A stretch of DNA of 60,799 nucleotides, from positions 1-60,799 of the forward strand of contig BQKZ01000867.1 of NCBI GenBank assembly GCA_036244855.1, read 5' to 3'. The translations under genes and the position numbers were made by a program. Positions 23,045-33,482 of the stretch are shown one piece after another. Within the stretch, counting starts at the first letter, position 1. Each line of letters begins with the position of its first letter. Below the pieces are notes generated by a model that saw nothing but the letters and a program-made list of their open reading frames with translations, was not told the origin of the DNA and made no database searches. This DNA is from Temnopleurus reevesii (lineage: Eukaryota; Echinodermata; Echinoidea; Temnopleuroida; Temnopleuridae).

Positions 23045-23410
23045 ACACCTATTAGGACCACCCTTTTGGTCACTCCTTTTTATATATCTCTTTTGATTGG
23101 TTAACTACCAATCTGGATCACCCATCACCCATCTAACATTATTAAGTTTCAGGATGCTTTCTGAACTTTGATATAGATTGTGATTTATACTTCAGAGAGA
23201 CAACACATGCTTGTGGTTGCTCTCTCTCTCCTGACATAACTATATTTTACTCTGATGTATACTTGTTTATTGTCATTGGACCTCATCATGAGATTTTAGA
23301 ATGATTTTTCATTAAAGGACATTGGTCTTATGAAATGTATTTTCTTCGTACCTGAGCTCTCTTATTCCTGTATTCATCATTTTATATGTAACACCCCCCG
23401 TTACATTACA
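23045..23410 (+). repeat. Probable 3' part of the 5' LTR
   Basis: It lies between the N gap and the probable primer-binding site and ends in ...gttacattaca. The phrase tgtaacaccccccgttaca near the end is an inverted TGTAAC/GTTACA pair typical of LTR termini. No partner copy exists in the window to confirm the limits. Confidence 0.45.
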
Positions 23411-23428
23411 TGGTGGAGAACCTGATTT
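23411..23428 (+). other. Probable primer-binding site
   Basis: tggtggagaacctgattt begins with TGG, as sites complementary to tRNA 3' CCA ends do, and directly follows the ACA that would close the LTR. I do not assign a particular tRNA. Confidence 0.5.
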
Positions 23429-24248
23429 TGATCGTGAAAGTACCTGATCTTTACTGGCTAAACGGATATTTTTGGAGGGAGACTTTCACAGTTTCTACCT
23501 TGCAGGCCGCATGTTTATTGACCGGCCTCTGGCAGCACATGTAGCCAGGACAGTACTATTTGCAGTAATGCTAGCTCAAGTGAAAAGTATCTTCGAACAA
23601 TTTGTCAATGACCCTTATGGTGTCGTGGACTTTGCAAACTGCTGATCAGGACCGACGACTTGGACCTCCACCTAAACGATGACGACAACGGACACCATTA
23701 TAATGACTATGATGACTACGCATCAGTGAGCCGAGCTGACCGAGACGACGACGACCTAGCAGACACGGAAGGATGATCTATGACGTGCACAGATGTAACT
23801 CCATCATATTGAATGACATCATCTCGACAACTATATGACTACTGGACGGACGGATCAGGACAAGGATCGAAATATGACCAGGCAGTGAAAACATTTTCGG
23901 AACTTTGACTCTTGACTTAACGGAGGACTGACAGTTGTTTTATATTGCAATTATTTTGTGTTTGTATTTTGTAGTTTCGGAAAACCCTTTCACATAGTTA
24001 GGTAAGTGGAACTTTTACTCTTGTTACTGTCCCAGTGTGAGAGATGTTTGGGAGCGTGATTGCTTTGACTTGTATTGTTAGGCTTTGTTAATTTCTCTTT
24101 CTCGCTTTAATGTTCAGACGAATTTCTTCTTATATTTGACTTACATTTTATATTACATTATATTTAACTCCTCTTGTTTCTGTTTGTATAATTTATATTA
24201 CTTTTGACTGAGATCTTTACTAGTTTGGACTTACGCATATATTTCACC

Positions 24249-25373
24249 ATGACGACTACTACAAATAATATGACTGTCAATAGGACCCTCCGACAAACTG
24301 ACTTCTTACCGACTAAATTCTCTGGCGACCGACTAAATTACAATGACTGCAAGGCCCACATTCTCACTTTTGACGATTACTTGGACGCCCATGACATAGA
24401 CTCGGACAAACCAGAAAATTTGACGACGATAATAAAGACTTTTAAACGAACTTTAGAAGGACAGGCCCGACTATGGGTTGACAATCTTACTTTTGACGCT
24501 TACGAGGACTTGAAGACAGCTTTCACTAGGCGATTTAGCCCCGCCAAATCAACTTATGCTAGGGTTACCGACTTCAATAACATGACAATGACTGACGGAG
24601 AAAGTGTTGAAACTTTTCTCCAACGACTGCGACAAACTGCCTCCTACATAGACTATGGGGAGAAGCAGGTTAGGGACCGTTTACTTGCCGCGCTGACCCC
24701 GGACTGTCGTGCTGCCGTTCTCATGGCATCGCCGACATCGACGACCACCTCTGACGAAATAGCCGCAAAAGCGCAGCTGTTTATCGACCTTAGGACTGAC
24801 TCGACTGTGACAAAAGAGGTGACGTTCGCCACACAAGCTGATGTCGACCTCCTAGGTGAGGAGATTTCCTCCATTAGACTTAAGCAACAAGACCAAACAA
24901 ACTCCCGTGGACGAAATCCTCATCGACATTCCCCCAAACCCGACTCTGACCGCAGTACTAGCCGCAGTGCTAGTCGACATAGACACGATAGTTATGACGG
25001 ACATAGGACTGACTATAGACGTAGTTTAAGTAGGGATAGACGACACAATAGTAGAGACCGACGACCTGAACGATATCCTTCTCGTGATCGTTATCGATCG
25101 CAAAGCCGAGGACGTGACCAACGGTCTCAACCTCGATTTGTCGGCAAATGTGACTACTGTCACATTCCTGGCCATTTTTGGAGGGATTGTCGACATAGAT
25201 TACGAAACATGGAACGTGACAGACGACCTCAATACTACGGACCACCGCCACCCCAAAGACAATACAATGACTACAACCAACATCATCATCATAATCAACG
25301 ACGACAACAACAACAACAACACCTACAATACACAGGACAATACTTTGACACGAATCCCCAGGGTTTTCATTAA
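24249..25373 (+). CDS. Gypsy-type Gag
   Basis: It has 374 codons from the ATG in caccATGA, the first good start in this frame, to TAA at 25371. The N-terminal half resembles the gypsy capsid region: LEGQARLWVDNL, then FTRRFSP and ESVETFLQRLRQ. An Arg/Ser/Asp-rich linker follows. One CCHC zinc knuckle reads CDYCHIPGHFWRDC, for RNA binding, and the tail is Gln/His/Asn-rich. The frame is intact. Pol is reached by a -1 shift just before the stop. The product would form the cytoplasmic particle of the element. Confidence 0.85.
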   Translation: MTTTTNNMTVNRTLRQTDFLPTKFSGDRLNYNDCKAHILTFDDYLDAHDIDSDKPENLTTIIKTFKRTLEGQARLWVDNLTFDAYEDLKTAFTRRFSPAKSTYARVTDFNNMTMTDGESVETFLQRLRQTASYIDYGEKQVRDRLLAALTPDCRAAVLMASPTSTTTSDEIAAKAQLFIDLRTDSTVTKEVTFATQADVDLLGEEISSIRLKQQDQTNSRGRNPHRHSPKPDSDRSTSRSASRHRHDSYDGHRTDYRRSLSRDRRHNSRDRRPERYPSRDRYRSQSRGRDQRSQPRFVGKCDYCHIPGHFWRDCRHRLRNMERDRRPQYYGPPPPQRQYNDYNQHHHHNQRRQQQQQHLQYTGQYFDTNPQGFH

Positions 25374-28300
25374 GGGAGGAAAATAGAAGCGCTCTTTATT
25401 CCACCTCCCAGAATGACTACACTAGGCCTAGGGACGGACAAAACCTCAAATCAACATACTTAGGGACAGAAGACGTAGAACTACAACTAACTAGCAATAA
25501 CTTTGTTAAAGGACGACTTGACAGTGGTAAGCATATTTTCATTCTTTTTGACAGTGGTGCTTCCAAAACATTGATCTCTGACCGCTATGTTAAATCAACT
25601 CCACACCTTTCCAACCTAAAGAGGCAGAGTGTGACTCGTACTCGATTTAAACTAGGGAACGGGCAGTTCCTTGAAGCGCAAACTGCGATTAAATTCCGAG
25701 TCACAATTCAGGGTTGCAAGTTTGAAATTTCTGCTTTAGTGGTTGAAAATCTAGTTGGCGTTGATTTGATATTAGGCAACAATACACTTTCAGACATAGA
25801 TGGTACTTTGACTTTCAGGGACCATAGGTTCAAAATCAAACGGCGTAGAATCCCGTTTTCCCCTACATCAAAGGTGAAAATCGAACCATATGGCTCCAAA
25901 CTCATGACACTACAGGGCCATACACCTGCCCACTTACGTAACTCTGACGTCATACTGACTTCTAATGACTACCTTAGTAGACACTGCCCATCAACAATGG
26001 TGGTTAAACTAACAAAAGGTGCGACTCAAATCGTTGTGACTAATACTACTGACAGACCTCTACATTTCTCTAAGGGTAGGGCTATTGCCTTTCTCGATAC
26101 TACTAACCCTGTACGTGTGACTGAACCCCTTCCAGTAGATAACATTACTATGACTTTGAGTGACAACACACAAACACTTTACTCCACTCAGCTTGACACT
26201 AACAGTAGCTATGACAACCAAACTAGACAAGCAAACCTTGACAAATATCCCCATCTCGATCCAAATGACCCCATAGCTAACATGACTGAAGACCAAATCA
26301 TTAGGACCCAAATTGACTTGAAGGATAGTGTGCTTTCTCCTTCTGAGAAGAATGAGTTAATACAAATCCTTAAAGACAATAGACCAGCATTCTCCCTTTA
26401 TGGTGAGCTCTCCAGTTGCCCAAATTTTGAAGTGGATATACACCTGAACAATGACGAACCATTTTTCATTCGACCTTACTTTGCTACTGAACCTGACAAA
26501 CGACAAATTGAAAAGGAACTGACCAAACTTGTGAAACTTGGTATACTTGAGGTTGGACATCAGGCATACACCTCGCCTGTGTTACTCATTGCCAAGAAGG
26601 ACAAGACTGAGAAACGAGTAGTGACTGACTTTCGTTACTTGAATTCTAGAATTAGACGTATCAACCACCCCTTTCCCCTACTGACTGAAACCCTTAAACG
26701 AATAGGACATGCTAAGACTAATGTAATGAGTGTTATAGACCTCAAATCTGCATTTCACTGCATTCCCCTCTCTAAACATGCCCAACAATACACTGGTATT
26801 GCCTCCTATCATGGAGGAAAGCACTACTACTATAAGCGACTTGCCCAAGGACTTAACATCTCTCCCGGACTTTTCCAAGCAAAGATTGACAACATTTTAG
26901 GAACCATTCCTAACTCCCGCAATTTCTGTATTGCTCACCATGACGACATAATCCTATTTAGCCCTGACAAGACATCTCACAAACAACACTTGACTCAAGT
27001 ATTGCGAGCCCTCTCTGACAATGGACTTAAGATTTCTCCTAAGAAATGTAAACTCTTCACAAATGACGTAGACTACATGGGACATAGGATAACTATTAAC
27101 TCGGACGGTGAGGCTTGTTTTAGACCATTGAACAATAGATGCGCCTCCATACATAAGATGACTCGACCTAAGACACCTAGACAAGTTAGACGGTTAATAG
27201 GTGCTGTCAATTATGTTGCGGGTTTCTTCCCCAACATTCAGTCTATTTTGAAACCACTGCACCAGCTTACCCGAAAGAGTAAGAAATTCAAATGGACTGA
27301 TGAACATGAACAGGCCTTTAACAAAATCAAGGACCTCATGACTAAACCTCCTATACTACACATGCCTACTAGTACTGGACGATTTACACTTTACAGTGAC
27401 ACATCACGGACTGCGACTGGTTCTTACTTGACTCAGAACATCAACGGACATGAAAGAGTTATAGGTTATTACTCTAAAGTTCTCCCTGACGCATGCCAGA
27501 GGTATAGTGTAACAGAACTAGAATTGTTTGGCCTTTTGATCAACATAACTGCTTTCAAACACTTGTTGCGTGGTTGTGAATTCAATGCATTTGTTGACCA
27601 CAGCTCAATTGTTCAGATCTTAAAGTCAAAAGATGAACCATCAACCACACGCCTACAGAAACTAATCTTGAAATTGTCAGAGTACTCCTTCAAGATTGCA
27701 TACAAGAAGGGTACTGAACTTGTTTTGGCAGATTTTCTATCTCGCATACCAAGCAACAAGCATGTAGAAATAGATCAAGTAGTGCCAATTTCATTTAGTT
27801 TACTTGACAATCATGACTTAGATCACCTTAACCCCATACAACCTGCTGATCGACCAGTGACACGCGCGTTTGCCAAAAAGATGGGAATTTCAGTTCCTGA
27901 TCTTTATCCCGACACACCGCAAACTAACAACCACAATGACATTGCTACTGACATTTCCCCACCCACTGAACCAATCAGCACTCCTGCTCCAAATAACACG
28001 ACCCCGCCTGTACGTGAACCGACCAATCACAGACGTGCATTAGACACACCCCCTGACCTCCCCCCAACCACTACATACTATGCCCCACGTGACCATAACA
28101 AACCCAACACAAAGAAACCAACATCATCAGCTCATAATCAAACAGAGCCTAGACTTGTAGACAAAGAAAGGGAATCGCCTTGTACACAAACATACAGGGA
28201 TGTACCCCCAGATTTGTTTACAGCTCCTAAGCCATTGATTTCAAATGTTGAGCACATTGTTGCTCCACATATACCAAAACAACATGACATTGACAAAGTA

Positions 28301-28867
28301 CTAGACTTGATAAAGAGAAAAATCATCCGTGACTACAACCTTCCCATTGACTTACGTAGACTTAAGACAGAACAAGAGACATCACCATTTTTCAAACCGG
28401 TCTATGACTTTCTGGCCCATGACATTCTACCTAGTGACAAAAAGGCAGCGAAAACAGTTCAGCTGAAAGCTGAGCAATACATCTTATGCGATGGTGTATT
28501 ATTCCGCCTTTTCTTTGACAAGACTGATGACTTTAAACTTCAACTTGCTGTACCAGAATCCCTGACTGACGTTATCATTTCACAATACCATGACAACCTA
28601 CTTAGCAACCACCAAGGAACAATGCGAACCTACTTGACCATACGACGTAACTACTACATGCCCCAAATGTTTGACAGAGTCCAAAACTATGTCAAAGCTT
28701 GCCTGAGATGCCAACAATTCCGTGGCAAACCAGACAAGTTACGACCATTTCATACTCGTGTCCCAGACTCCTACCGACCTTTTGACAGAATAAGTCTTGA
28801 CTTTAAAACCATGCCTACTTCAGCGACTGGTTTTAGACATTTGATGGTGATATATGTGATGAGATAA
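25349..28867 (+). CDS. Gypsy-type Pol: protease, reverse transcriptase, RNase H, start of integrase
   Basis: The frame is open by -1 shift from gag. Domains in order: an aspartic protease with LFDSGASKTL near 25547; reverse transcriptase with TDFRYLNSRI, VIDLKSAFHC (first catalytic Asp) and QGLNISPGLFQ; and a catalytic box reading AHHDDIILFS at 26933-26962 instead of the usual YxDD. RNase H follows with LYSDTSRTATGS and TELELFGLL, then a Pro/Thr-rich linker. The integrase zinc region has a His pair and CLRC, then the first catalytic Asp in RISLDF. It ends early at 28867 because the frame is lost near 28,850. The HHDD box may mark a lineage or a crippled copy. Confidence 0.85.
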   Translation, partial: HESPGFSLREENRSALYSTSQNDYTRPRDGQNLKSTYLGTEDVELQLTSNNFVKGRLDSGKHIFILFDSGASKTLISDRYVKSTPHLSNLKRQSVTRTRFKLGNGQFLEAQTAIKFRVTIQGCKFEISALVVENLVGVDLILGNNTLSDIDGTLTFRDHRFKIKRRRIPFSPTSKVKIEPYGSKLMTLQGHTPAHLRNSDVILTSNDYLSRHCPSTMVVKLTKGATQIVVTNTTDRPLHFSKGRAIAFLDTTNPVRVTEPLPVDNITMTLSDNTQTLYSTQLDTNSSYDNQTRQANLDKYPHLDPNDPIANMTEDQIIRTQIDLKDSVLSPSEKNELIQILKDNRPAFSLYGELSSCPNFEVDIHLNNDEPFFIRPYFATEPDKRQIEKELTKLVKLGILEVGHQAYTSPVLLIAKKDKTEKRVVTDFRYLNSRIRRINHPFPLLTETLKRIGHAKTNVMSVIDLKSAFHCIPLSKHAQQYTGIASYHGGKHYYYKRLAQGLNISPGLFQAKIDNILGTIPNSRNFCIAHHDDIILFSPDKTSHKQHLTQVLRALSDNGLKISPKKCKLFTNDVDYMGHRITINSDGEACFRPLNNRCASIHKMTRPKTPRQVRRLIGAVNYVAGFFPNIQSILKPLHQLTRKSKKFKWTDEHEQAFNKIKDLMTKPPILHMPTSTGRFTLYSDTSRTATGSYLTQNINGHERVIGYYSKVLPDACQRYSVTELELFGLLINITAFKHLLRGCEFNAFVDHSSIVQILKSKDEPSTTRLQKLILKLSEYSFKIAYKKGTELVLADFLSRIPSNKHVEIDQVVPISFSLLDNHDLDHLNPIQPADRPVTRAFAKKMGISVPDLYPDTPQTNNHNDIATDISPPTEPISTPAPNNTTPPVREPTNHRRALDTPPDLPPTTTYYAPRDHNKPNTKKPTSSAHNQTEPRLVDKERESPCTQTYRDVPPDLFTAPKPLISNVEHIVAPHIPKQHDIDKVLDLIKRKIIRDYNLPIDLRRLKTEQETSPFFKPVYDFLAHDILPSDKKAAKTVQLKAEQYILCDGVLFRLFFDKTDDFKLQLAVPESLTDVIISQYHDNLLSNHQGTMRTYLTIRRNYYMPQMFDRVQNYVKACLRCQQFRGKPDKLRPFHTRVPDSYRPFDRISLDFKTMPTSATGFRHLMVIYVMR
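25361..25409 (+). promoter_or_regulatory. Probable -1 ribosomal frameshift signal (gag to pol)
   Basis: GGGTTTT at 25361-25367 is in the correct X_XXY_YYZ register of the gag frame (CA G_GGT_TTT), two codons before the gag stop. A 6-nt spacer (25368-25373) is followed by GGGAGG (25374-25379), which pairs with CCTCCC (25404-25409). The -1 frame is open from 25349 through the protease. No alternative start for pol is needed. Confidence 0.75.
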
Positions 28868-30162
28868 CCCGCTTTGTTATTTGTGCTCCACTTCGCACTC
28901 TCGATGCTGAGACTATTTGTGAGGCATTGATACAAAAGGTTATCTGCATCTTCGGACCCCCTTCCAGCCTTGTGACTGACGCAGCAGCTTCTCTCACAGG
29001 CAAACTCCTGACTATACTATGTACTGCCCTGAACATCGATAGGAAAGTAATTAGTGTTGCAAACCACGGCAGCTTACAAGTTGAGCGCCACATTCGGACT
29101 CTCTCTGACTTCCTCAAGGTAAACTTGAATCAGTTTGGAACAGATTGGGTTCGGTATATTCCCACTACTTGCTATGCCTATAACTCATTCTCATCCCCTC
29201 ATCTAGGTGACCACTGCCCCTACCAACTTGTTTTTGGACGTGACCCCCCGACCATGACCAACTTGACTTTCAACCCAATGTCTGGTTTGACGCAGACATA
29301 TGACGAATATGTTTCCCATCTCAAACGGAAATTTGACCAGATCTCTCACACAATGCTTTCCCTCCAAAGAAAGACTCAAGACAAGCAGAATGTCGCCATT
29401 ACAAATAAACTACGACAAACTCCTATTTATTCAGTAGGTCAGCTAGTCTATTTGTATAAGCCAACTTCTTCCTCCCTCACTGCAAACTCGAGAAAGATTG
29501 CAGCTGCTTGGGTCGGACCTCTAGTTGTGCATGAAGTACTTGATCGTACACATTTCATTCTGAGTACTCTCAAAGGTGAAATTCTGCGAGATGTCTTTAA
29601 TTTCAACAGGTTGAAACCCTGTTTCATGAAAGCATCAGATGAGAGGAAGCCAATCACCCACCTCCAGCGACTCAAAGAGGCACTTGGTAAAACAGTGACC
29701 CCTGGAGACGGTGAAACCTCGGACAAGCCATCAGTAAACTTTATTGATGAGCATGACCACACCCCTCCTGAATGCACTGCTAATCACATCATGTGCTTTC
29801 AGGCAACAGACCCCATTCAAACAACTGACTATGTGACCTCCATCGCCCCTAACAACGGAATAGCCGCCCCGACCCCGCTAAAACAAACTGACTTAGAACG
29901 ACAATTTGACCTACTAACGACCTCGCCTTCTGACAATGACATGACCCTACACCGAGGACGATTTAAGAACGGACAATTACAAGTACTGACGTCATTTGTT
30001 AGGACTCCTACAGACAGTCGTATTAACCCCAAAGAAGTACGATTTTGGTGGAATATAGGACTGTATACAGATACTAGTAGCTTGATACGACAAATTCTGA
30101 TCGATAGGATAATTCCTGTTACAGGAACACCGAAGAAATATATGAAAAGATTGTATACATAA
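28868..30162 (+). pseudogene. Remainder of gypsy integrase, out of frame with pol
   Basis: Integrase similarity resumes about one codon after the break, in the frame that runs to 30162. The second catalytic Asp is in LVTDAAAS and the Glu in SLQVERHIRTL. A long C-terminal tail follows without a clear chromodomain. The junction (ggtgatatatgtgatgag) is best explained by a 2-bp AT gain in this copy, so this part is probably not translated with pol. Confidence 0.8.
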
Positions 30163-30306
30163 CTTCTCTTGTTAAGCTTTATAAGCCTAAAGCAGTATAT
30201 CATATATATTTCTTTGTCATCTTCTAATTTTGTTGTAATGGTTGTATAATAAGTTTTACATTTTCAATCTCATTGTGGAAAATTATGAGAATATAGGTTT
30301 TGAAAT

Positions 30307-30580
30307 AACACTAAATAAACCTCAACATTCATTCAATCCAGTAAAACTGAGTTCAAAACTCTAGAAAACTCTATATATTACTCCCCCTTTAGTCCAACTT
30401 TGCGTGTTAAATTCTTATTTTTCCCATAGACGGGGACTTAAAACACGAGTATCGTATTACTCCACGTTTAGGTCCCCGCCAATGGGAAAAATAATAATTT
30501 AACACGCAAAGGTGGACTAAAGGGGGAGTAAAATATAGAGAGTTTTCTAGAGTTTTTACTGTCATTTTCATGTGTTTGAA
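30307..30580. repeat. Right copy of the 273-bp direct repeat, with long palindrome
   Basis: It matches 22655-22927 almost base for base. Internally, ttactccccctttagtcca ... tttttcccat is the inverse of atgggaaaaa ... tggactaaagggggagtaa. An outer pair is ctctagaaaactct / agagttttctagag. The palindrome spans about 30350-30560 and could itself be a MITE. The sequence after 30580 does not match the LTR region after the gap. Confidence 0.85.
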
Positions 30581-31367
30581 ATGTGATTTATTTAGTACTA
30601 TAATGAAACTCCAATAATTTGTAACTGTCTGAAAAGTGGCAGAGTGTTCTTTGATTAGAAGGGAATAGCGGGATGATAATATCAACGGGTTAATTGTCGT
30701 TTACAGAAAACGTGTGCACGGGGTTTTGACAACATGTGATTTGTATCTTATTTCAATATGTACTAGTGTTAATCACTGAGTGTGAACAATTTCTTATATC
30801 AAAACCCAACGTCAGTGCAAAATTGCGTGGTGGGTTTAGGTCCCCCATTTATCATAGTTTGAAATATCCGTGCGTTGAGCTTCGCATCGTTTCGCACCGA
30901 GAACAAAGCCCTCTCCGAACCGTGGATCCTTTAGAAAACAAGGTACGTTTTTGCCAAGGTTCCCAGTGCCTTCAAGTACGATTTAGCCGATGATGATATA
31001 AATAATCTTCAGCCCTGAAGCCAGGAGGCAGATGTAGTAAGTACAGTAGTTTTTTGTTTAAAAAAGATTCTGACGAGGAGATGGTGCATTGTCAGAATTG
31101 TTCAAAAACTCCACACTGATGTATACACGAAAGGACAATCATTTAAAGAACGAGGCATCTCCATACTCACGGCTGGATACAAAAGTGCATTAGCACCGCT
31201 AGCCTACTAGTACTTCACATCTTAATTAAGAACACTAATGGGGACTCCAATTCAAGTTCAAGCAGCAAAAGATCAAGGCCCAGTAAGCAGTTGGCATGCC
31301 CATGACATGTGAAAATTGTAAAGATCAGTGGCAGAAGTTTAAAATATGCACAGGTACCCACGCCACA
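30581..31367. other. Unassigned sequence with an exon-like block
   Basis: Around 30880-30943 composition is richer in CG and ends with AAACAAG|GTACGT, which resembles a donor. I cannot join it in phase to a supported exon. The rest is unremarkable. Confidence 0.25.
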
Positions 31368-31382
31368 CTATTTTAAACAAAA

Positions 31383-32972
31383 GTGACTGGATCTGGATCT
31401 GGATGTGTACAGTGCAGGACCATATATGGTATAGCGCACCGGGTAAAGAGAGAGAGAGAGAGAGGAGAAGGCTAGCACTGAGTACTGGTGATGATGGCCT
31501 TCTACAGCAGACTTGAAGCTAGCTACAGTTTCAGACGATGCTATGGTGTCAGGAAGATGGTTCCATTTCACCGTTGTTTGAATGAAGAATGAATTTTTGT
31601 ATTGTTCGGTGTTGTAATTCTCGACAGTAAAACACCTGCTATGATTTGTGACTTGCCTATCTAGAATGTTGGTTGAATCAAAACCAGGGAATAGTTTGGT
31701 TCTGATTTGTCTTTTAGATTGAGGTTTTCTGAGGAATTTTTCAGGATTGAGGGCTTCAACCAACCCCCCGACCACTTTGAAGTAGGTTGTGAGTCTTGAA
31801 CATCTACGTCTAGAAGCTAGTGTGGGTAGGTCAAGGCTTTCGAGCATCTGCGTCATGCTTCCTATCTCCCTTGACCTGTAGTCATTGGTGATGAAGCGGG
31901 CTGCTCTTCGTTGAACTCGTTTCAGTAGGTTTATGTCCTTCTTGAGGTACGGGTCCCAAACTGACGCACCATATTCCATGATGGACCTGACCAGCACGAT
32001 ATATGCAGTTCTCCTGCAGCCTTCTAGGCAGAAGCTCAGGTTGTGTCTCAGCAGTGCAAGTACAGCATTGGCTTTCCGTGCAGTTTTGGCGATGTGTGGG
32101 CTCCAGGAGAGTTTCTCATGGAGGGTGACACCAAGGTAGGGATGTTCGGTTACCTGTTTCAGAATATCACCATTTAACTGGTAGAAATGGGTAGACTTGT
32201 TCTTGATATTGAGTATGGTGCATTTGCTTGTGTTGAACGACATACCCCATGTTTCTGCCCATTTCTGCAGTCCATTAAGGTCCTCTTGGAGGGTTTGGTG
32301 GTCTCTTTGGGTTCGGATCTGCCTACAGGTAGAGTAGGCAGTCATCTGCAAATAACCGTATTTGTGATTTGATGGAGGCTGGTAGGTCATTTACGTAGCA
32401 GAGAAAGAGGAGGGGACCGAGCACCGTGCCCTGCGGGACGCCCGAGGTGACAGGAACTGCCGATGAGCTGTGACCATCTACCACGACAGACATCATCCTG
32501 GTGGTGAGGAATGTCTGCAGCCATCGATGTAGGAGTCCTCTGATCCCATAGCTCTTGAGTTTGTATAGGAGCTTGTTGTGAGGGACAGTATCAAACGCCT
32601 TGGAGAAGTCCAATATTGCCATATCAGTCTGCCTCTTCTTGTCGTATGCTGACACCAGATCATGCACAGTTGTGAGCAGTTGGGTCTCGATTGAGTAACC
32701 AGATCTGAAACCATGGTTGAGTGACGTAAGGATGTTGTGTGTCTCTAGATGGTCTAACTTTTGTTTGCAGATAATGTGTTCCATGAGTTTGCATGCAACT
32801 GAGGTGAGGGAGACTGGTCGGTAGTTTTCCGCTTCATGGATATCGCCTTTCTTAAACACAGGTGTCCGTGTGATATTTGCATTCACCCAATCTCGAGGTA
32901 GGGTGCCTGTTCTTGTCGACAGCTGGAAGATTGCTGTCAGGCCTGGTGCAAGTTCTTTGGAGCACTCCTTGA
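31383..32972 (-). pseudogene. 5'-truncated CR1-like LINE (reverse transcriptase and C-terminal region)
   Basis: On the - strand the frame starts inside the RT (ELAPGLTAIFQLS). It carries PVFKKGD, NYRPVSLTSV, LDFSKAFDTVPH, SGVPQGTVLGPLLF and the catalytic box FADD. A 1-base shift just after it (about 32,340) moves the rest (HPYLGVTL, YGASVWDP, VQRRAARFI, TVKWNHLPD) to another frame. After a GA-rich tract the 3' end carries short atccag repeats. The endonuclease and start are missing. The shift and truncation mark it as dead. Confidence 0.85.
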
Positions 32973-33239
32973 GAATGATTCACAACTGTGTAACAAATTA
33001 GTGCACTTAGTCAGATTTGATATTTAGATGCCTTGGTAGATTTATTATCGGTGTATACATACAAACAGAACAAGGCAAGACTCAATTAGCCTGTTCACTA
33101 GTGTAATATGGCCATGCAGAGATATAACATACCGAATTACATAATAATCAGTTCCCACCACAGATCGAGAAAATTGTCACGCCTTTCCGAAATAATTACA
33201 GGTTCTAGGTCATTGGATAGAATCCTATCCTTCAGTGCG

Positions 33240-33482
33240 CACTGACATAGTAACATAATATATCACTTCCCTATAACGTCTCGTCGGTGTATGCACCCAA
33301 TCGTTCTCCGCGTCGGCGTAGTAACTGTCCTTGGTGGTATGCCTCATCGAGATGACGGCCCGGCTGAAGTCCCGTTACTTGTTGGAGAGGCGATAGTGGT
33401 GCGCATCCCATGGAGCGACTTCCGCTATCCGTCCGCGAAGTTCCAGGCTATGACTTCAATCCTTAATTGGGAAGAAGAATAA
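33240..33482. other. GC-richer block of unknown origin
   Basis: About 240 bp noticeably richer in CG than its surroundings, open for 63 codons on the + strand (33291-33482). I do not recognise the product. It could be a repeat remnant beside the LINE. Confidence 0.25.

Larger units (their letters stand above)
23045..30306 (+). mobile_element. Ty3/gypsy LTR retrotransposon, 5' LTR partial, 3' LTR not found
   Basis: The order is: partial LTR, probable primer-binding site, leader, gag, then protease/reverse transcriptase/RNase H/integrase with integrase last, as in Ty3/gypsy. Gag and pol are in different frames with a -1 shift signal. There is a frame break in integrase near 28,850. Downstream of the second frame (after 30162) I find neither a purine tract nor a copy of 23045-23410. 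The 3' LTR is therefore missing, diverged or lost in assembly. Confidence 0.85.

Noticed and set aside
24653..25251. Long - strand frames opposite gag
   Set aside because: They mirror the gag codons; the + strand frame has clear capsid and zinc-knuckle motifs.
25084..25386. Overlapping + strand frame at the end of gag as a possible extra protein
   Set aside because: It is a low-complexity Asn/Thr/Ile read-through of the gag tail in another frame, with no motif.
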